Assembly: GCA_003282985.1 (NCBI GenBank)
Contig: QBYE01000014.1
Span: forward strand, 1 to 32,310
Direction of reading: 5' to 3'
Length of the DNA: 32,310 nt
From: Pelagibacteraceae bacterium AG-325-E08
Lineage (GTDB): Bacteria; Pseudomonadota; Alphaproteobacteria; Pelagibacterales; Pelagibacteraceae
Shown: one piece after another, positions 9,833 to 27,452 of the stretch
Layout of the letters: every line of letters begins with the position of its first letter
Numbering within the stretch: position 1 is the stretch's first letter
The notes under the pieces: generated by a model
Told to the model about the DNA's origin: nothing
Seen by the model: the letters and a program-made list of their open reading frames with translations, nothing else
Database searches by the model: none
Program-made: the position numbers and the translations under genes

Positions 9833-10542
9833 TATTTTTTCTTTTTTTCTGGTGTTTTCTTTGCTTCTTCTGCTTTTTTAATTTTTTCACTCATTGTCAA
9901 TTTACTTATGTTTTTAACTGATCCTTTAACTAAGATTTCAGCATTTTTTGATCCTGGTATAGAACCTTTTAAATAAAGAAGTTCATTTTCTAAATCTGTT
10001 TTTATTATCTCTATATTTTGCATGGTTCTAAGTTTATCACCCATATGACCAGCCATTTTTTTTCCTTTAAAAACCTTTCCTGGATCTTGTCTTTGACCAG
10101 TTGATCCATGAGATCTATGAGATATAGAAACACCATGAGTGGCTCTTAATCCACCAAAATTATGTCTTTTCATTGCACCAGCAAAACCTTTACCTATGGT
10201 TTTAGATCTCGTGTCTACAAATTTAATGTCTTTAAATATCTCAAGTCCAAATTCATTTCCCTCTTTAAAGTTTTCAGTATTTGTAACCCGATATTCCTTC
10301 AATTTCTTTTTAGCTTCAGTGTTTTTTTTTGAAAAAAAGCCTTTCATAGCTTTTGTTAACTTTGAATTTTTAATTTTTCCATACCCAAGTTGAACAGCTT
10401 TATACCCTCTTTTATCTTCTTCTATAACTTGGATAACTCTTGCTTTTTCCATTTTTAAAACAGTTACAGGAACTAACTGTCCTGATTTATAAAATTCTCT
10501 AGTCATTCCAATTTTTTTTCCTATTAAAGCTATCTCACTCAT
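9832..10542 (-). CDS. rplC: 50S ribosomal protein L3
   Basis: 236 residues. The central loop signature reads GSTGQRQDPGKVFKGKKMAG; the second Gln corresponds to the residue methylated by PrmB in E. coli, by family knowledge. A charged Lys/Glu-rich C-terminal tail of about 20 residues extends past the core. L3 is an early assembly protein whose loop reaches the peptidyl-transferase centre. Confidence 0.98.
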   Translation of the reverse strand: MSEIALIGKKIGMTREFYKSGQLVPVTVLKMEKARVIQVIEEDKRGYKAVQLGYGKIKNSKLTKAMKGFFSKKNTEAKKKLKEYRVTNTENFKEGNEFGLEIFKDIKFVDTRSKTIGKGFAGAMKRHNFGGLRATHGVSISHRSHGSTGQRQDPGKVFKGKKMAGHMGDKLRTMQNIEIIKTDLENELLYLKGSIPGSKNAEILVKGSVKNISKLTMSEKIKKAEEAKKTPEKKKK

Positions 10543-10544
10543 AA

Positions 10545-10853
10545 TTAAATTTTAATCTCCACGTCAACACCAGATGCTAAATCAAGTTTCATTAATGCTT
10601 CAACTGTTTGGGGTGTTGGTTCAATTATATCTATTAATCTCTTATGCGTTCTAGTCTCAAATTGCTCTCTACTTTTTTTGTCTATGTGTGGTGACCTTAA
10701 AACTGTATATCTTTCAATTCTAGTGGGTAACGGTATTGGTCCTTTGATAGTAGCACCAGTTCTCTTAACAGTATTAACAATTTCTTCCGTTGAAGCATCT
10801 AATATCTTATTATCATACGCTCTAAGTTTAATTCTAATATTTTGTTTTTCCAT
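10545..10853 (-). CDS. rpsJ: 30S ribosomal protein S10 / NusE
   Basis: 102 residues starting [19 protein letters not shown] with [29 protein letters not shown], the S10 signature. S10 works in the 30S head and, as NusE, pairs with NusB in antitermination and links NusG to the ribosome. It begins the S10 operon, but only two bases separate it from fusA, so the str and S10 operons are fused. Confidence 0.98.
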   Translation of the reverse strand: MEKQNIRIKLRAYDNKILDASTEEIVNTVKRTGATIKGPIPLPTRIERYTVLRSPHIDKKSREQFETRTHKRLIDIIEPTPQTVEALMKLDLASGVDVEIKI

Positions 10854-10855
10854 TA

Positions 10856-12934
10856 TTAACCTGCAATCTTTTTAGTTACTTCGTCTTGAACATTCTGTGG
10901 TACTTTTGAATAATGATCAAAGAACATAGAATATTGAGCTCTTCCTTGAGACATTGATCTTAAATTATTTATATATCCAAACATATTGGCAAGAGGAACC
11001 ATCGCTGTAATCACAGTAGCATTTCCTCTTTGTTCTTGAGTACTTATTTGTCCTCTTCTACTATTAAGATCACCAATTACGTCACCCATATAGTCTTCAG
11101 GTGTTACAACCTCAACTCTCATAACTGGTTCTAATAATTTTAGAGTTCCCTTGGTACATGCTTCTTTAAAACATGCTCTACTAGCTAACTCGAATGCTAA
11201 GACACTAGAGTCTACATCGTGATGTAATCCATCTAAAATTGTTACTTTATAATCAATCATCGGAAACCCAGCTAAAATTCCACCATCAGAAACAGTTTCA
11301 ATTCCTTTTTCAACACCAGGTATAAATTCTTTTGGAATAGCTCCACCTTTAATTTTGCTTTCAACAGATCTACCTGCACCTGGCTCTTGAGGTTCTACTA
11401 AAAGTTTAACTTTTGCAAATTGACCTGCACCACCACTTTGTTTTTTATGAGTGTATTCAACCTCAGAAGCATTTTCTAATGTTTCTCTGTAAGCAACTTG
11501 AGGAGCTCCAACATTAGCCTCTACTTTAAATTCTCTTTTCATTCTATCTACAATTATATCTAGATGAAGTTCACCCATTCCTTTAATTATAGTTTGTCCA
11601 GACTCTTCATCTGACGTTACTCTAAAAGAAGGATCTTCTTTAGCTAACCTACCTAAAGCTTCACCCATTTTCTCTTGGTCAGCTTTAGTTTTCGGTTCAA
11701 CAGCTATTTCAATTACCGGATCAGGAAATTCCATTGGCTCTAACAAAACAGGTTTTTCTTCATCACACAGAGTGTGACCTGTAATAGTATATTTTAAGCC
11801 AGCCAAGGCTACGATGTCACCTGCATTAGCTTCTTTGATATCTTCTCTTGAGTTAGCATGCATTAAAAGCATTCTGCCAACTCTTTCTTCTTTCTCTTTA
11901 GATGAATTATAAATTCCTGTTCCGGTTTTAATTGTACCTGAATAAACTCTTATAAAAGTCAGAGAACCAACAAATGGATCATTTGCTACTTTAAAAGCTA
12001 AAGCAGAAAAACCTGCTCCATCCTCAAATTTCATTTCTAATTCTTCTTCAGAACCAGGTTTTGTTCCTTGTATAGAACCAATATCTATTGGACTTGGTAA
12101 ATAATTAATTACAGCATCAAGCAAAGGTTGCACTCCTTTGTTTTTAAATGCGGAACCAGTTAAAATTGGTACAAAACTAAAATTAAGCGTACCTTTTCTA
12201 ATACATTTTATTAAATCTTCCTCTTTAATTTCATCGCCATTTAAATAAGACTCCATTAATTTTTCATCTTGTTCAACAGCCATTTCAACTAATTCTGTTC
12301 TATATTTTTGAGATATTTCTTTTAGGTCATCAGGAATCTCTTTATATTCCCATTCAGCTCCCAAAGCTTCATTTTTCCATACTTGGGCTTTCATTTTAAC
12401 TAAATCTACAACTCCAGTTAAAGAAGACTCAATACCAATTGGAACTTGTATTGGTAATGGTTTAGCACCTAGTCTGTCCTTAATCATGTCAACACATCTA
12501 AAAAAATCTGCACCAGTTCTGTCCAATTTGTTAACAAAACAAATTCTAGGAACTTTATATTTATCTGCTTGTCTCCATACAGTTTCTGATTGAGGTTCTA
12601 CTCCTGCTACACCATCAAATACAGCAACCGCACCATCTAAAACTTTTAAAGATCTTTCAACTTCAATAGTAAAATCGACGTGGCCAGGAGTATCAATAAT
12701 ATTAATTCTATGATCTTGCCAAAAACAAGTGGTAGCAGCTGAAGTAATAGTAATACCTCTTTCTTGTTCTTGCTCCATCCAATCCATTGTTGCTGCACCA
12801 TCATGTACTTCACCAATCTTATGACTTTTTCCAGTATAATATAAAACTCTTTCAGTAGTTGTTGTCTTACCAGCATCAATATGAGCCATGATACCAATAT
12901 TTCTATACTTATCTAATGTATGAGTTCTAGCCAT
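10856..12934 (-). CDS. fusA: elongation factor G
   Basis: A 692-residue translocase GTPase that drives tRNA-mRNA movement and, with RRF, ribosome recycling. GTP-binding motifs are AHIDAGKT (17-24), RGITI (61-65), DTPGH (83-87) and NKLD (137-140). Domains II-V follow, with [14 protein letters not shown] and the C-terminal [14 protein letters not shown]. It sits between rpsG (6-bp gap) and rpsJ. The tuf gene that follows fusA in many bacteria is absent here. Confidence 0.99.
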   Translation of the reverse strand: MARTHTLDKYRNIGIMAHIDAGKTTTTERVLYYTGKSHKIGEVHDGAATMDWMEQEQERGITITSAATTCFWQDHRINIIDTPGHVDFTIEVERSLKVLDGAVAVFDGVAGVEPQSETVWRQADKYKVPRICFVNKLDRTGADFFRCVDMIKDRLGAKPLPIQVPIGIESSLTGVVDLVKMKAQVWKNEALGAEWEYKEIPDDLKEISQKYRTELVEMAVEQDEKLMESYLNGDEIKEEDLIKCIRKGTLNFSFVPILTGSAFKNKGVQPLLDAVINYLPSPIDIGSIQGTKPGSEEELEMKFEDGAGFSALAFKVANDPFVGSLTFIRVYSGTIKTGTGIYNSSKEKEERVGRMLLMHANSREDIKEANAGDIVALAGLKYTITGHTLCDEEKPVLLEPMEFPDPVIEIAVEPKTKADQEKMGEALGRLAKEDPSFRVTSDEESGQTIIKGMGELHLDIIVDRMKREFKVEANVGAPQVAYRETLENASEVEYTHKKQSGGAGQFAKVKLLVEPQEPGAGRSVESKIKGGAIPKEFIPGVEKGIETVSDGGILAGFPMIDYKVTILDGLHHDVDSSVLAFELASRACFKEACTKGTLKLLEPVMRVEVVTPEDYMGDVIGDLNSRRGQISTQEQRGNATVITAMVPLANMFGYINNLRSMSQGRAQYSMFFDHYSKVPQNVQDEVTKKIAG

Positions 12935-12940
12935 AATCTA

Positions 12941-13411
12941 TTACCACCTAAAATGTGCGAAAGCTTTATTTGACTCAGCCATTTTATGCACATCCTCTCT
13001 TTTTTTAACTGCAGCACCTTTTTTTTCATATGCATCGTAAAGTTCATTAAAAATTTTATCTGACATATGCTTGTCTTTTCTTTTTCTAGCAGAGTCTACT
13101 AACCATCTAATTGCTAAAGCTTGAGCTCTTTTACTTTTTACCTCGACAGGAACTTGGTAAGTAGCTCCACCAACTCTTCTAGATCTAACCTCTACGGTTG
13201 GCTTTATGTTGTTAATAGCCTCATTAAAAATATTTATTGGTTCATCTTTTGATTTTGTTTTAATTTTTTCTATAGCATCGTATACGATTTTAGCAGCCAC
13301 ACCTCTTTTACCATCGTACATAATGTTATTAATTAATTTAGGAATAATAGTTGAGTTAAATTTTGGATCTGGAACGATATTTTTTTTAGGTTGAGTTTTT
13401 TTTCTAGACAT
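12941..13411 (-). CDS. rpsG: 30S ribosomal protein S7
   Basis: 156 residues, with DPKFNSTIIPKLINNIMYDGKRG near the start, the β-hairpin VEVRSRRVGGATYQVPVEV, and RWLVDSARKRK. The C-terminus ends in KAFAHFRW. S7 nucleates 30S head assembly and lines the E site. In E. coli it represses the str operon by binding between rpsL and rpsG. Here that gap is only two bases, so the same site is not available. Confidence 0.98.
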   Translation of the reverse strand: MSRKKTQPKKNIVPDPKFNSTIIPKLINNIMYDGKRGVAAKIVYDAIEKIKTKSKDEPINIFNEAINNIKPTVEVRSRRVGGATYQVPVEVKSKRAQALAIRWLVDSARKRKDKHMSDKIFNELYDAYEKKGAAVKKREDVHKMAESNKAFAHFRW

Positions 13412-13413
13412 TT

Positions 13414-13785
13414 TTATTTACCTTTTTTCGTTCCGTATAAAGATCTTCTTTTTTTTCTATTTGCAACGCCTTGGGTGTCTAGATTTCCTCTCAAGATATG
13501 ATAACGAACACCTGGTAGGTCTTTAACTCTTCCACCTCTTATCAATACAACAGAATGTTCTTGGAGATTATGACCTTCGCCTGGAATATAAGCAGTTACT
13601 TCAAAACCATTTGACAATCTTACTCTAGCAACTTTTCTTAAGGCTGAGTTTGGTTTTTTTGGTGTTGTTGTGTAAACCTTAACACAAACTCCTCTTTTAA
13701 GAGGTTGCTTTTGCAATGCAGGAACCTTGTTCCTTGCTAATGGTTTAGTTCTTTTTTTTCTTAACAACTGGTTAATAGTTGGCAT
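13414..13785 (-). CDS. rpsL: 30S ribosomal protein S12
   Basis: 123 residues, starting [12 protein letters not shown]. The decoding-centre motif TTPKKPNSA (40-48) and GGRVKDLPG (84-92) keep the lysines that go with streptomycin sensitivity and the Asp that RimO methylthiolates in other bacteria. It is the first gene after the 166-bp gap downstream of rpoC, so it likely begins the str-S10-spc transcript. Confidence 0.98.
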   Translation of the reverse strand: MPTINQLLRKKRTKPLARNKVPALQKQPLKRGVCVKVYTTTPKKPNSALRKVARVRLSNGFEVTAYIPGEGHNLQEHSVVLIRGGRVKDLPGVRYHILRGNLDTQGVANRKKRRSLYGTKKGK

Positions 13786-13851
13786 AAATTTTGTTTTAAA
13801 TATTAATTTATTTTTGAATGAAATAACTGACAGGTTATTTGTGGCAGCGTT

Positions 13852-13872
13852 TAGTGTGATAAGTTAACACTA
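13852..13872. repeat. inverted repeat in the rpsL leader region
   Basis: TAGTGT (13852-13857) and ACACTA (13867-13872) form a 6-bp stem with a 9-base loop, centred near a GTTAAC. It lies 67-87 bases upstream of the rpsL start. It could be a leader hairpin or an operator, but the stem is short and may be chance in AT-rich sequence. Confidence 0.25.
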
Positions 13873-13894
13873 CATTCCAACCAAAAATATCGCC

Positions 13895-13922
13895 AAATTA
13901 CTTATTAATTCGACTTTGTCAA
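13895..13922 (-). promoter_or_regulatory. candidate promoter of the str-S10-spc operon
   Basis: On the minus strand a perfect -35 TTGACA (13917-13922) is followed after 16 bp by a weak -10 TAATTT (13895-13900), upstream of rpsL. A second weaker option is TTGGTT (13879-13884), 17 bp, TATCAC (13856-13861). The 166-bp gap is the only sizeable break in the minus-strand block, which supports a promoter here. The exact hexamers are uncertain. Confidence 0.4.
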
Positions 13923-13951
13923 ACTAAAACTAAGAAACTAGTGTGTTATTT

Positions 13952-22207
<8,256 letters not shown>

Positions 22208-22217
22208 CTATGTCCAA

Positions 22218-22242
22218 TACTGATTAAAAAAATTAATCAGTA
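22218..22242 (-). promoter_or_regulatory. rplL-rpoB intercistronic hairpin
   Basis: A perfect 10-bp inverted repeat, TACTGATTAA and TTAATCAGTA, with a 5-base A (or U) loop, fills most of the 55-bp rplL-rpoB gap. No U-tract follows it in the direction of transcription, so it is not a simple terminator. E. coli has an attenuator and an RNase III site in the same place, so processing or partial attenuation that sets the L7/L12 to polymerase ratio is the likely role (inference). Confidence 0.6.
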
Positions 22243-22262
22243 CTTAAAAATTTCCTGTTAAT

Positions 22263-22625
22263 TTACTTAAGTTCTACTTTCGCGCCTGCAGCTTCTAACT
22301 TAGCTTTTATTTCTTCAGCCTCTTTTTTTGGAACACCAGTTTTTACTTCTTTTGGTGCACCTTCAACTAAATCTTTCGCCTCTTTTAGACCAAGGGATGT
22401 AGCCGCTCTTACTTCTTTAATTACATTAATTTTTTTATCTCCTGCAGAAACTAGCATAATTGTAAAATCATCTTTTTCCTCTGCCGCTGCTGCGCCTGCT
22501 GCTGCTGGTGCTGCTGCTGCCATTGGGGTTACTCCCCATTTTTCTTCTAGTTGTTTTGAAAGATCTGCAGCTTCTGCCACAGTCAAACTTGATAAATCTT
22601 CTATAATTTTATTTAGGTCTGGCAT
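22263..22625 (-). CDS. rplL: 50S ribosomal protein L7/L12
   Basis: 120 residues: an N-terminal dimerisation domain ([19 protein letters not shown]), an Ala-rich flexible hinge (about residues 35-49), and the C-terminal factor-binding domain with [20 protein letters not shown]. It forms the stalk that recruits EF-Tu, EF-G and IF2. It lies five bases after rplJ and is followed by a hairpin before rpoB, as expected for a product needed in several copies per ribosome. Confidence 0.98.
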   Translation of the reverse strand: MPDLNKIIEDLSSLTVAEAADLSKQLEEKWGVTPMAAAAPAAAGAAAAEEKDDFTIMLVSAGDKKINVIKEVRAATSLGLKEAKDLVEGAPKEVKTGVPKKEAEEIKAKLEAAGAKVELK

Positions 22626-22630
22626 GTTAT

Positions 22631-23152
22631 CTACTCTTTGGGTTGTGTTTCAGAATTTTCTGCTGGTAAATTACTCATTTTTTCCGATCGTGCAAGCAAA
22701 ATACTCACTAATTTTGAAGCAGAGGCATTCAAAATTCCCACAATATTAGCTCTAGCTTCATCTAATGTAGGTAAATTTGCGACATTTAATACTCCAGCTT
22801 GATCTAGGACCTCATTATCCATTAGTCCACCAATCAATTTGAGATTCTCATTATCTTTTGCAAATTTTGATAAAATTCTAGCAGACATAATTGCGTCCTC
22901 TCCAAACGCAACAGCGGTTGGTCCAGTAAATAAATTAGATAAATCTTTACACTTGGTTTTTTCTAAAGCTATTTTCGTAATTCTGTTTTTTGTGATTTTA
23001 AAAATAATCCCGTGCTCTCTCATTTTAGATCTTAATTCATCTAATTGGACCATTGTTAAACCTTGATAATGAGTGACCATAACTGCTTTACTATTTTCAA
23101 ATTGAGAGGTCATCTCAGTAATATAATTTTTCTTTTGTTCTTTATTCATCAT
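22631..23152 (-). CDS. rplJ: 50S ribosomal protein L10
   Basis: 173 residues, with an N-terminal rRNA-binding domain ([23 protein letters not shown]) and a C-terminal helix that binds L7/L12 dimers. It is the base of the stalk. Only five bases separate it from rplA, so the long L10 autoregulatory leader of E. coli is absent. Confidence 0.97.
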   Translation of the reverse strand: MMNKEQKKNYITEMTSQFENSKAVMVTHYQGLTMVQLDELRSKMREHGIIFKITKNRITKIALEKTKCKDLSNLFTGPTAVAFGEDAIMSARILSKFAKDNENLKLIGGLMDNEVLDQAGVLNVANLPTLDEARANIVGILNASASKLVSILLARSEKMSNLPAENSETQPKE

Positions 23153-23157
23153 AACAG

Positions 23158-23847
23158 TTAAATATTTTTGCCTAATTTCAATTTATAAGAAACACCCATA
23201 GTTGAGGTTATAAATGCTGATTTTATTAAATCTCCTTTAACTGTATTGTTAGATTTTTCTTTTTCTAGTGTATCTAACACAGCGTTAAAGTTTTTAACTA
23301 ATTGGTCATCATTAAAAGATTTTTTTCCAATACTAACACCAATATTTCCATCTTTATCATTTCTAATTTCTGCTTGACCTGATTTAGCATTTGAAATTGC
23401 TGTTTTTAGATCTTCTGTAACTGAACCTAGTTTTGGATTAGGCATTAAGCCTTTAGGTCCAAGAACTTTACCTAACTTAGACAGTTTAATCATCATTGTA
23501 GGTGTACAGATTAGTTTTTCAAAATTCATTTCACCATTCTTTATTTTTTCAATAAAATCATCTCCACCAACAATATCTGCCCCAGCACTTTTTGCCTCAG
23601 AAGATTTTGCATCTTCACAAACAACTGCTACTTTAACTTTTTTCCCAGTACCTCCCGGAAGATTTACTACAGTTCTGATATTAATTTCATTTTTCTTTTG
23701 TTTGTTATTGATTTGAAAACTTATGTCGAGCGACTCATCAAATTTTGTAGTACAATTTTTTTTTACAACAGGTAAAAGTTTTTCAATCATTTCTGATGGA
23801 AGATCAGATGTTTTTTCTGGAAGTGTTTTAAACCTTTTAGATTTCAT
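23158..23847 (-). CDS. rplA: 50S ribosomal protein L1
   Basis: 229 residues. The L1 signature is present as TPTMMIKLSKLGKVLGPKGLMPNPKLG with NAKSGQAEIRNDKDGNI after it. L1 forms the mobile stalk at the E site and represses the L11 operon in E. coli. Its ATG overlaps the rplK stop (TAATG). Confidence 0.98.
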   Translation of the reverse strand: MKSKRFKTLPEKTSDLPSEMIEKLLPVVKKNCTTKFDESLDISFQINNKQKKNEINIRTVVNLPGGTGKKVKVAVVCEDAKSSEAKSAGADIVGGDDFIEKIKNGEMNFEKLICTPTMMIKLSKLGKVLGPKGLMPNPKLGSVTEDLKTAISNAKSGQAEIRNDKDGNIGVSIGKKSFNDDQLVKNFNAVLDTLEKEKSNNTVKGDLIKSAFITSTMGVSYKLKLGKNI

Positions 23848-24278
23848 TATTCTTTAACCTCTATACCCATTGATCTTGCTGATCCTGAAATAATCTTTAC
23901 TGCTTGTTCTAGATCCACTGCATTTAGATCTGCCATCTTTTGTTTAGCTATATCTTCAGCTTGTTTTTTTGAAATTGATGCAACTATATTTCTTCCTGGT
24001 TCTTTTGAACCACTTTTTAATTTTGCCGCCTCTCTAATAAAAAATGATGCAGGTGGAGACTTAATTTTAAAGTCAAATTTTTTATCTTTATAAACTGTAA
24101 TTTCTACTGGAACAGGTTTACCAGCTAATGATTTAGTTTTATCATTAAATGCTTTACAAAATTCCATAATATTTACACCACGTTGACCTAGTGCGGGCCC
24201 AACGGGAGGTGCAGGGTTAGCTTGACCACCTTTAATCTGAAGTTTTATAAATCCACTTATTTCTTTTTTTGCTGCCAT
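23847..24278 (-). CDS. rplK: 50S ribosomal protein L11
   Basis: 143 residues, with [29 protein letters not shown] at the N-terminus and the C-terminal RNA-binding domain ending [11 protein letters not shown]11 and its 23S rRNA site form the GTPase-associated centre and sense uncharged tRNA with RelA/SpoT. It follows nusG by four bases, the standard secE-nusG-rplK-rplA order. Confidence 0.98.
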   Translation of the reverse strand: MAAKKEISGFIKLQIKGGQANPAPPVGPALGQRGVNIMEFCKAFNDKTKSLAGKPVPVEITVYKDKKFDFKIKSPPASFFIREAAKLKSGSKEPGRNIVASISKKQAEDIAKQKMADLNAVDLEQAVKIISGSARSMGIEVKE

Positions 24279-24282
24279 TGTT

Positions 24283-24813
24283 TTAACTTGCTTTCTCCAC
24301 TTGATTATATTCTAAATCAACAGGTGTTGGTCGACCAAATATAGAAACTGAAACTTTCAATCTAGATTTTTCCTCATCTATTTCTTCAACCATTCCACTA
24401 AACGAAGCAAAAGGTCCGTCTATAACTTGAACTTTTTCTCCAACTGCGTACTCTATAGCAGATTTTGGCTGAGCTACACCATCTTTTATTTGGCCTAAAA
24501 TCTTATCAATTTCTTTGTCGGATACTGGAACTGGCATTCCTTTTGTTCCTAAAAAACCACTAACTCTCTTAATATTTTTTATCATATGATAAATGTTATT
24601 ATCCATTTCACTTTTAATTAGAACATATCCAGGAAAATATTTCTTTTTCCTTTGAATTCTCTTGCCTCTTTTAACTTCTGTGACATCATGAGTAGGCACT
24701 ATAATTTCTTCAAATTTATCAGAAATTTTAGCCTTATCAGCTTCTTCTCTAATAAGTCCAGCTACTTTGTTTTCAAAGCTTGAATGTGATTGAACTATGT
24801 ACCAATTTTTCAT
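24283..24813 (-). CDS. nusG: transcription elongation/antitermination factor NusG
   Basis: 176 residues. The NGN domain contains [15 protein letters not shown] and [14 protein letters not shown], and the C-terminal KOW domain contains [21 protein letters not shown]. NusG binds the polymerase clamp (rpoC product) and links to Rho or ribosomal S10. It overlaps secE by one base. Confidence 0.98.
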   Translation of the reverse strand: MKNWYIVQSHSSFENKVAGLIREEADKAKISDKFEEIIVPTHDVTEVKRGKRIQRKKKYFPGYVLIKSEMDNNIYHMIKNIKRVSGFLGTKGMPVPVSDKEIDKILGQIKDGVAQPKSAIEYAVGEKVQVIDGPFASFSGMVEEIDEEKSRLKVSVSIFGRPTPVDLEYNQVEKAS

Positions 24814-25004
24814 TAAATACTTACCTTAAGTAAAATCTCAAGAAAAAATTTTAAAACCTGATCTAAAAGTAAAAAAAATAATGACATCACAACGGCCATT
24901 ACAAAAACCATTAATGCACCTTGAAGTGTTTCTTTTCCAGTCGGCCAAGATACCTTAAAAGCTTCTTGTTTTACCTCTTGTATAAATTTAAACGGGTTTT
25001 TCAT
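24813..25004 (-). CDS. secE: preprotein translocase subunit SecE
   Basis: 63 residues, the single-span form of SecE. A short amphipathic N-terminal part with the conserved KVSWPTGKET (17-26) precedes one transmembrane helix (about 30-58). It clamps SecY in the inner membrane. It lies between tRNA-Trp and nusG, the classical tRNA-Trp-secE-nusG arrangement. Confidence 0.96.
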   Translation of the reverse strand: MKNPFKFIQEVKQEAFKVSWPTGKETLQGALMVFVMAVVMSLFFLLLDQVLKFFLEILLKVSI

Positions 25005-25022
25005 AAAAAATTAGCTCTTAAT

Positions 25023-25098
25023 TGGCAGGAGCGGAGGGACTCGAACCCTCAGCCTCCGGTTTTGGAGACCGGCGCTCTACCAATTGAGCTACACTCCT
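25023..25098 (-). tRNA. tRNA-Trp (anticodon CCA)
   Basis: 76 bases including encoded CCA. The acceptor stem AGGAGTG pairs with CGCTCCT, the D-arm contains AGCTCAATTGGTAGAGC, the anticodon loop CTCCAAA carries CCA, and the T-loop is GGTTCGAGTCC. It is nine bases downstream of tuf and 18 upstream of secE, so probably processed from a shared transcript. Confidence 0.97.
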
Positions 25099-25107
25099 AT
25101 ATAGAGC

Positions 25108-26298
25108 TTACTCTATAATTTTAGTTACTACTCCTGCTCCAACAGTTCTACCGCCTTCACGAATAGCAAAATTTAATTTTTCTGACATCGCAATTGGTGT
25201 AATTAATTTAACTGTAAATTTAGCATCATCACCAGGCATAACCATCTCTGTGCCAGCAGGTAATTCTACCTCTCCAGTTACATCTGTTGTTCTAAAATAA
25301 AACTGTGGTCTATACTTTGTAAAAAATGGAGTGTGTCTCCCACCCTCTTCTTTTTTAAGTACATAAGCCTGAGCTTCAAATTTAGTATGTGGTGTAACTG
25401 AACCAGGCTTACAAAGAACTTGACCTCTCTCAATATCAGTTCTTTCAACACCTCTTAAAAGTACTCCAACGTTATCACCAGCTTCACCTGAATCTAAAAG
25501 TTTTCTAAACATTTCTACTCCAGTACAAACTGATTTTTTGGTTTCTCTAATACCAATTATTTCAATTTCATCACCAGTTTTGAGTACACCTGACTCAACT
25601 CTTCCTGTTGCAACTGTACCTCTACCAGAAATAGAGAAAACATCCTCTACAGGCATCAAGAAAGGTTTGTCTTTTGGTCTGTCAGGTTGTGGAATAAAAG
25701 CATCAACATTTTTCATCAATTCTAAAATTGAATTCTTTCCAATTTCATCATCTCTTCCCTCTACTGCTGCAAGTGCAGAACCTTTAGCAATTGGAGTTTT
25801 GTCTCCTGGAAATTTATAAGAAGTTAATAATTCTTTTATTTCTTCTTCAACCAAGTCAATCATTTCTTTATCATCAACTTGATCAACTTTATTTAAGTAA
25901 ACACATATTGCTGGAACACCAACTTGTCTTGCTAAAAGAATATGTTCTCTCGTTTGAGGCATTGGACCATCTGCAGCGTTAACTACTAAAATAGCACCAT
26001 CCATTTGAGCAGCACCGGTGATCATATTTTTAACGTAATCAGCGTGACCCGGACAGTCTACGTGTGCATAGTGTCTTTTTTCAGTTTCATATTCCACGTG
26101 CGCAGTTGAAATTGTAATACCTCTTTCTTTTTCTTCTGGAGCTTTATCAATTTGATCATACGCTACTGCTTTAGCACCACCCGTTTCAGATAAGACTTTA
26201 GTGATCGCAGCGGTTAAAGTTGTTTTACCGTGGTCGACATGACCAATTGTACCAATATTACAATGTGGTTTATTTCTTACAAATTTTTCTTTTGACAT
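25108..26298 (-). CDS. tuf: elongation factor Tu
   Basis: 396 residues, delivering aminoacyl-tRNA to the ribosome. GTP-binding motifs are GHVDHGKT (19-26), RGITI (59-63), DCPGH (81-85) and NKVD (136-139). Domains II and III follow and the protein ends [14 protein letters not shown]. It has one of the few clear ribosome binding sites in the window, GAGGAA at 26306-26311, seven bases before the ATG. It lies between tRNA-Gly and tRNA-Trp. No second tuf occurs after fusA. Confidence 0.99.
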   Translation of the reverse strand: MSKEKFVRNKPHCNIGTIGHVDHGKTTLTAAITKVLSETGGAKAVAYDQIDKAPEEKERGITISTAHVEYETEKRHYAHVDCPGHADYVKNMITGAAQMDGAILVVNAADGPMPQTREHILLARQVGVPAICVYLNKVDQVDDKEMIDLVEEEIKELLTSYKFPGDKTPIAKGSALAAVEGRDDEIGKNSILELMKNVDAFIPQPDRPKDKPFLMPVEDVFSISGRGTVATGRVESGVLKTGDEIEIIGIRETKKSVCTGVEMFRKLLDSGEAGDNVGVLLRGVERTDIERGQVLCKPGSVTPHTKFEAQAYVLKKEEGGRHTPFFTKYRPQFYFRTTDVTGEVELPAGTEMVMPGDDAKFTVKLITPIAMSEKLNFAIREGGRTVGAGVVTKIIE

Positions 26299-26305
26299 TA
26301 CTTAT

Positions 26306-26311
26306 TTCCTC
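26306..26311 (-). promoter_or_regulatory. strong Shine-Dalgarno site of tuf
   Basis: GAGGAA on the minus strand with a seven-base spacer to the tuf ATG. Most genes in this block overlap their upstream neighbour and lack such a site, so this one marks a highly translated, independently initiated gene. Confidence 0.7.
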
Positions 26312-26341
26312 ACATTTCTTTTTTTTTATAATTTTTAATCT

Positions 26342-26415
26342 TGGAGCGGGTAAAGGGAATCGAACCCTTACATCCAGCTTGGAAGGCTAGCGTTCTACCA
26401 TTGAACTACACCCGC
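26342..26415 (-). tRNA. tRNA-Gly (anticodon TCC)
   Basis: 74 bases including encoded CCA. The acceptor stem GCGGGTG pairs with TACCCGC (one wobble or mismatch), the anticodon loop CTTCCAA carries TCC, and the T-loop is GGTTCGATTCC. It is transcribed towards tuf, 43 bases upstream of it. Confidence 0.96.
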
Positions 26416-26461
26416 ACAACCCCAAGATTAACACTCCAGTATTATCTAAAATTTTATCGAA

Positions 26462-26547
26462 TGGTGGAGGGGGAAAGATTCGAACTTTCGAAGACCGAAG
26501 TCAACGGGTTTACAGCCCGCCCCATTTGACCGCTCTGGAACCCCTCC
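26462..26547 (-). tRNA. tRNA-Tyr (anticodon GTA)
   Basis: 86 bases including encoded CCA, with the long variable arm of a class II tRNA. The acceptor stem GGAGGGG pairs with CCCCTCC, and the anticodon loop CTGTAAA carries GTA. It is first in the tRNA-Tyr, tRNA-Gly, tuf, tRNA-Trp series. Confidence 0.96.
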
Positions 26548-26593
26548 TCTGGGGAAGTGTCCCCTGTTCAATAAAGCTTCAAACAACATGCGT

Positions 26594-26621
26594 TTTATAT
26601 ATTTTATTTGTGTAAATGCAA
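26594..26621 (-). promoter_or_regulatory. candidate promoter for tRNA-Tyr/tRNA-Gly/tuf
   Basis: On the minus strand TTGCAT (26616-26621) is followed by 16 bp and TATAAA (26594-26599), with about 40 bases of leader before tRNA-Tyr. It lies in the divergent gap between tRNA-Tyr and rlmB, where a promoter is required on each strand. The -35 match is weak. A GGGGA/TCCCC hairpin (26551-26564) lies between it and the tRNA. Confidence 0.35.
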
Positions 26622-26675
26622 TACGTGATTTAATGGGAAAATATACAAAAAAACGTGTAAAACTAGGATAAAATT

Positions 26676-27419
26676 ATGAACAAATCATCATTTTTTATCA
26701 TTGGTCAGCATGCTGTAATAGAAGCATTAAGAAATCCAAAACGTAAGGTTTTAAGAGTTTTTTTAACTGAAGAAAGTAAAAAAAATATTCATCGAAAAAG
26801 TCCAAAAAAAAATCTATTAGAAAATGTTAAAGTATATTTTAAGACCAAAAAAGAATTAGATAAATACAGCACTAAAGAAAATTTGTTACACCAAGGTTAT
26901 GTGGCAGAAGTTGAGCCTCTTGAAAAACTAATTCTCAAAGATTTTGTAAAAGAAAAAAAAGAAACAACTCTTGTTTGCTTGGATGGAGTAACTGACCCAA
27001 GAAATATTGGATCGTTAATTAGAAGTGCAGCTTCATTTAAAATTGATGGAATTATAATCAAAGAAAGACACTTTCCAAATGAAAGTAAGCTCATGTATAA
27101 AGCAGCGAGTGGTTCTATAGAATATATAAATATTTTTGAAGTATCAAATATTAATTCAACCTTAAAAAATTTAAAAAATAAAAATTTTTGGGTCTATGGT
27201 TTTGATGGATGTGGTGATAAAGATTTTACAGATATTAAATGGCAAGGAAACAATGTTTTACTGTTTGGGTCTGAAGGCTCTGGTATGCACGAACATACAT
27301 CCAAATATGCCGATTTTTTAGTTAAAATAGAAATAGATAGAAAAATAGAAAGTTTGAATATATCAAATAGTGCAGCTATTGTATTTCATCATTTAAATTA
27401 TTTAAAAAAAAAGAGTTGA
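26676..27419 (+). CDS. rlmB: 23S rRNA (guanosine-2'-O)-methyltransferase, TrmH/SpoU family
   Basis: 247 residues. An N-terminal substrate-binding domain starts FIIGQHAVIEALRNPKRKV, as in RlmB. The C-terminal SPOUT fold has motif 1 DPRNIGSLIRSA (107-118), motif 2 LLFGSEGSGM (195-204) and motif 3 ESLNISNSAA (225-234), which form the knotted SAM site. RlmB methylates G2251 in the P loop of 23S rRNA in E. coli; the exact target here is inferred. AGGA lies seven bases before the ATG. It is divergent from tRNA-Tyr and precedes tRNA-Thr by 33 bp. Confidence 0.88.
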   Translation: MNKSSFFIIGQHAVIEALRNPKRKVLRVFLTEESKKNIHRKSPKKNLLENVKVYFKTKKELDKYSTKENLLHQGYVAEVEPLEKLILKDFVKEKKETTLVCLDGVTDPRNIGSLIRSAASFKIDGIIIKERHFPNESKLMYKAASGSIEYINIFEVSNINSTLKNLKNKNFWVYGFDGCGDKDFTDIKWQGNNVLLFGSEGSGMHEHTSKYADFLVKIEIDRKIESLNISNSAAIVFHHLNYLKKKS

Positions 27420-27452
27420 TTATTTTGTAAATTCAAAATAATTGTTGCACAA

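Noticed and set aside
12646-12897. Minus-strand 83-codon frame inside fusA
   Set aside because: An alternate frame within the intact and highly conserved EF-G coding sequence.
13923-13951. Rho-independent terminator after rpoC
   Set aside because: Only a weak 4-bp stem (ACTA/TAGT) is visible and the U-rich tail is broken, so it cannot be supported.
22498-22522. GC-richer short repeat inside rplL
   Set aside because: It encodes the normal Ala-rich hinge of L7/L12 and needs no other explanation.
24921-25118. Plus-strand frame of 65 codons ending near tuf
   Set aside because: It is antisense to secE and tRNA-Trp, and its RRDSNPQPPVLETGALP part is a translated tRNA complement.
26341-26529. Plus-strand frame of 62 codons (MERVKGIEPLHPAWKAS...)
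   Set aside because: It lies antisense across tRNA-Gly and tRNA-Tyr. Such KGIEP/ERFEL-type peptides are a well-known false product of reading tRNA genes backwards.
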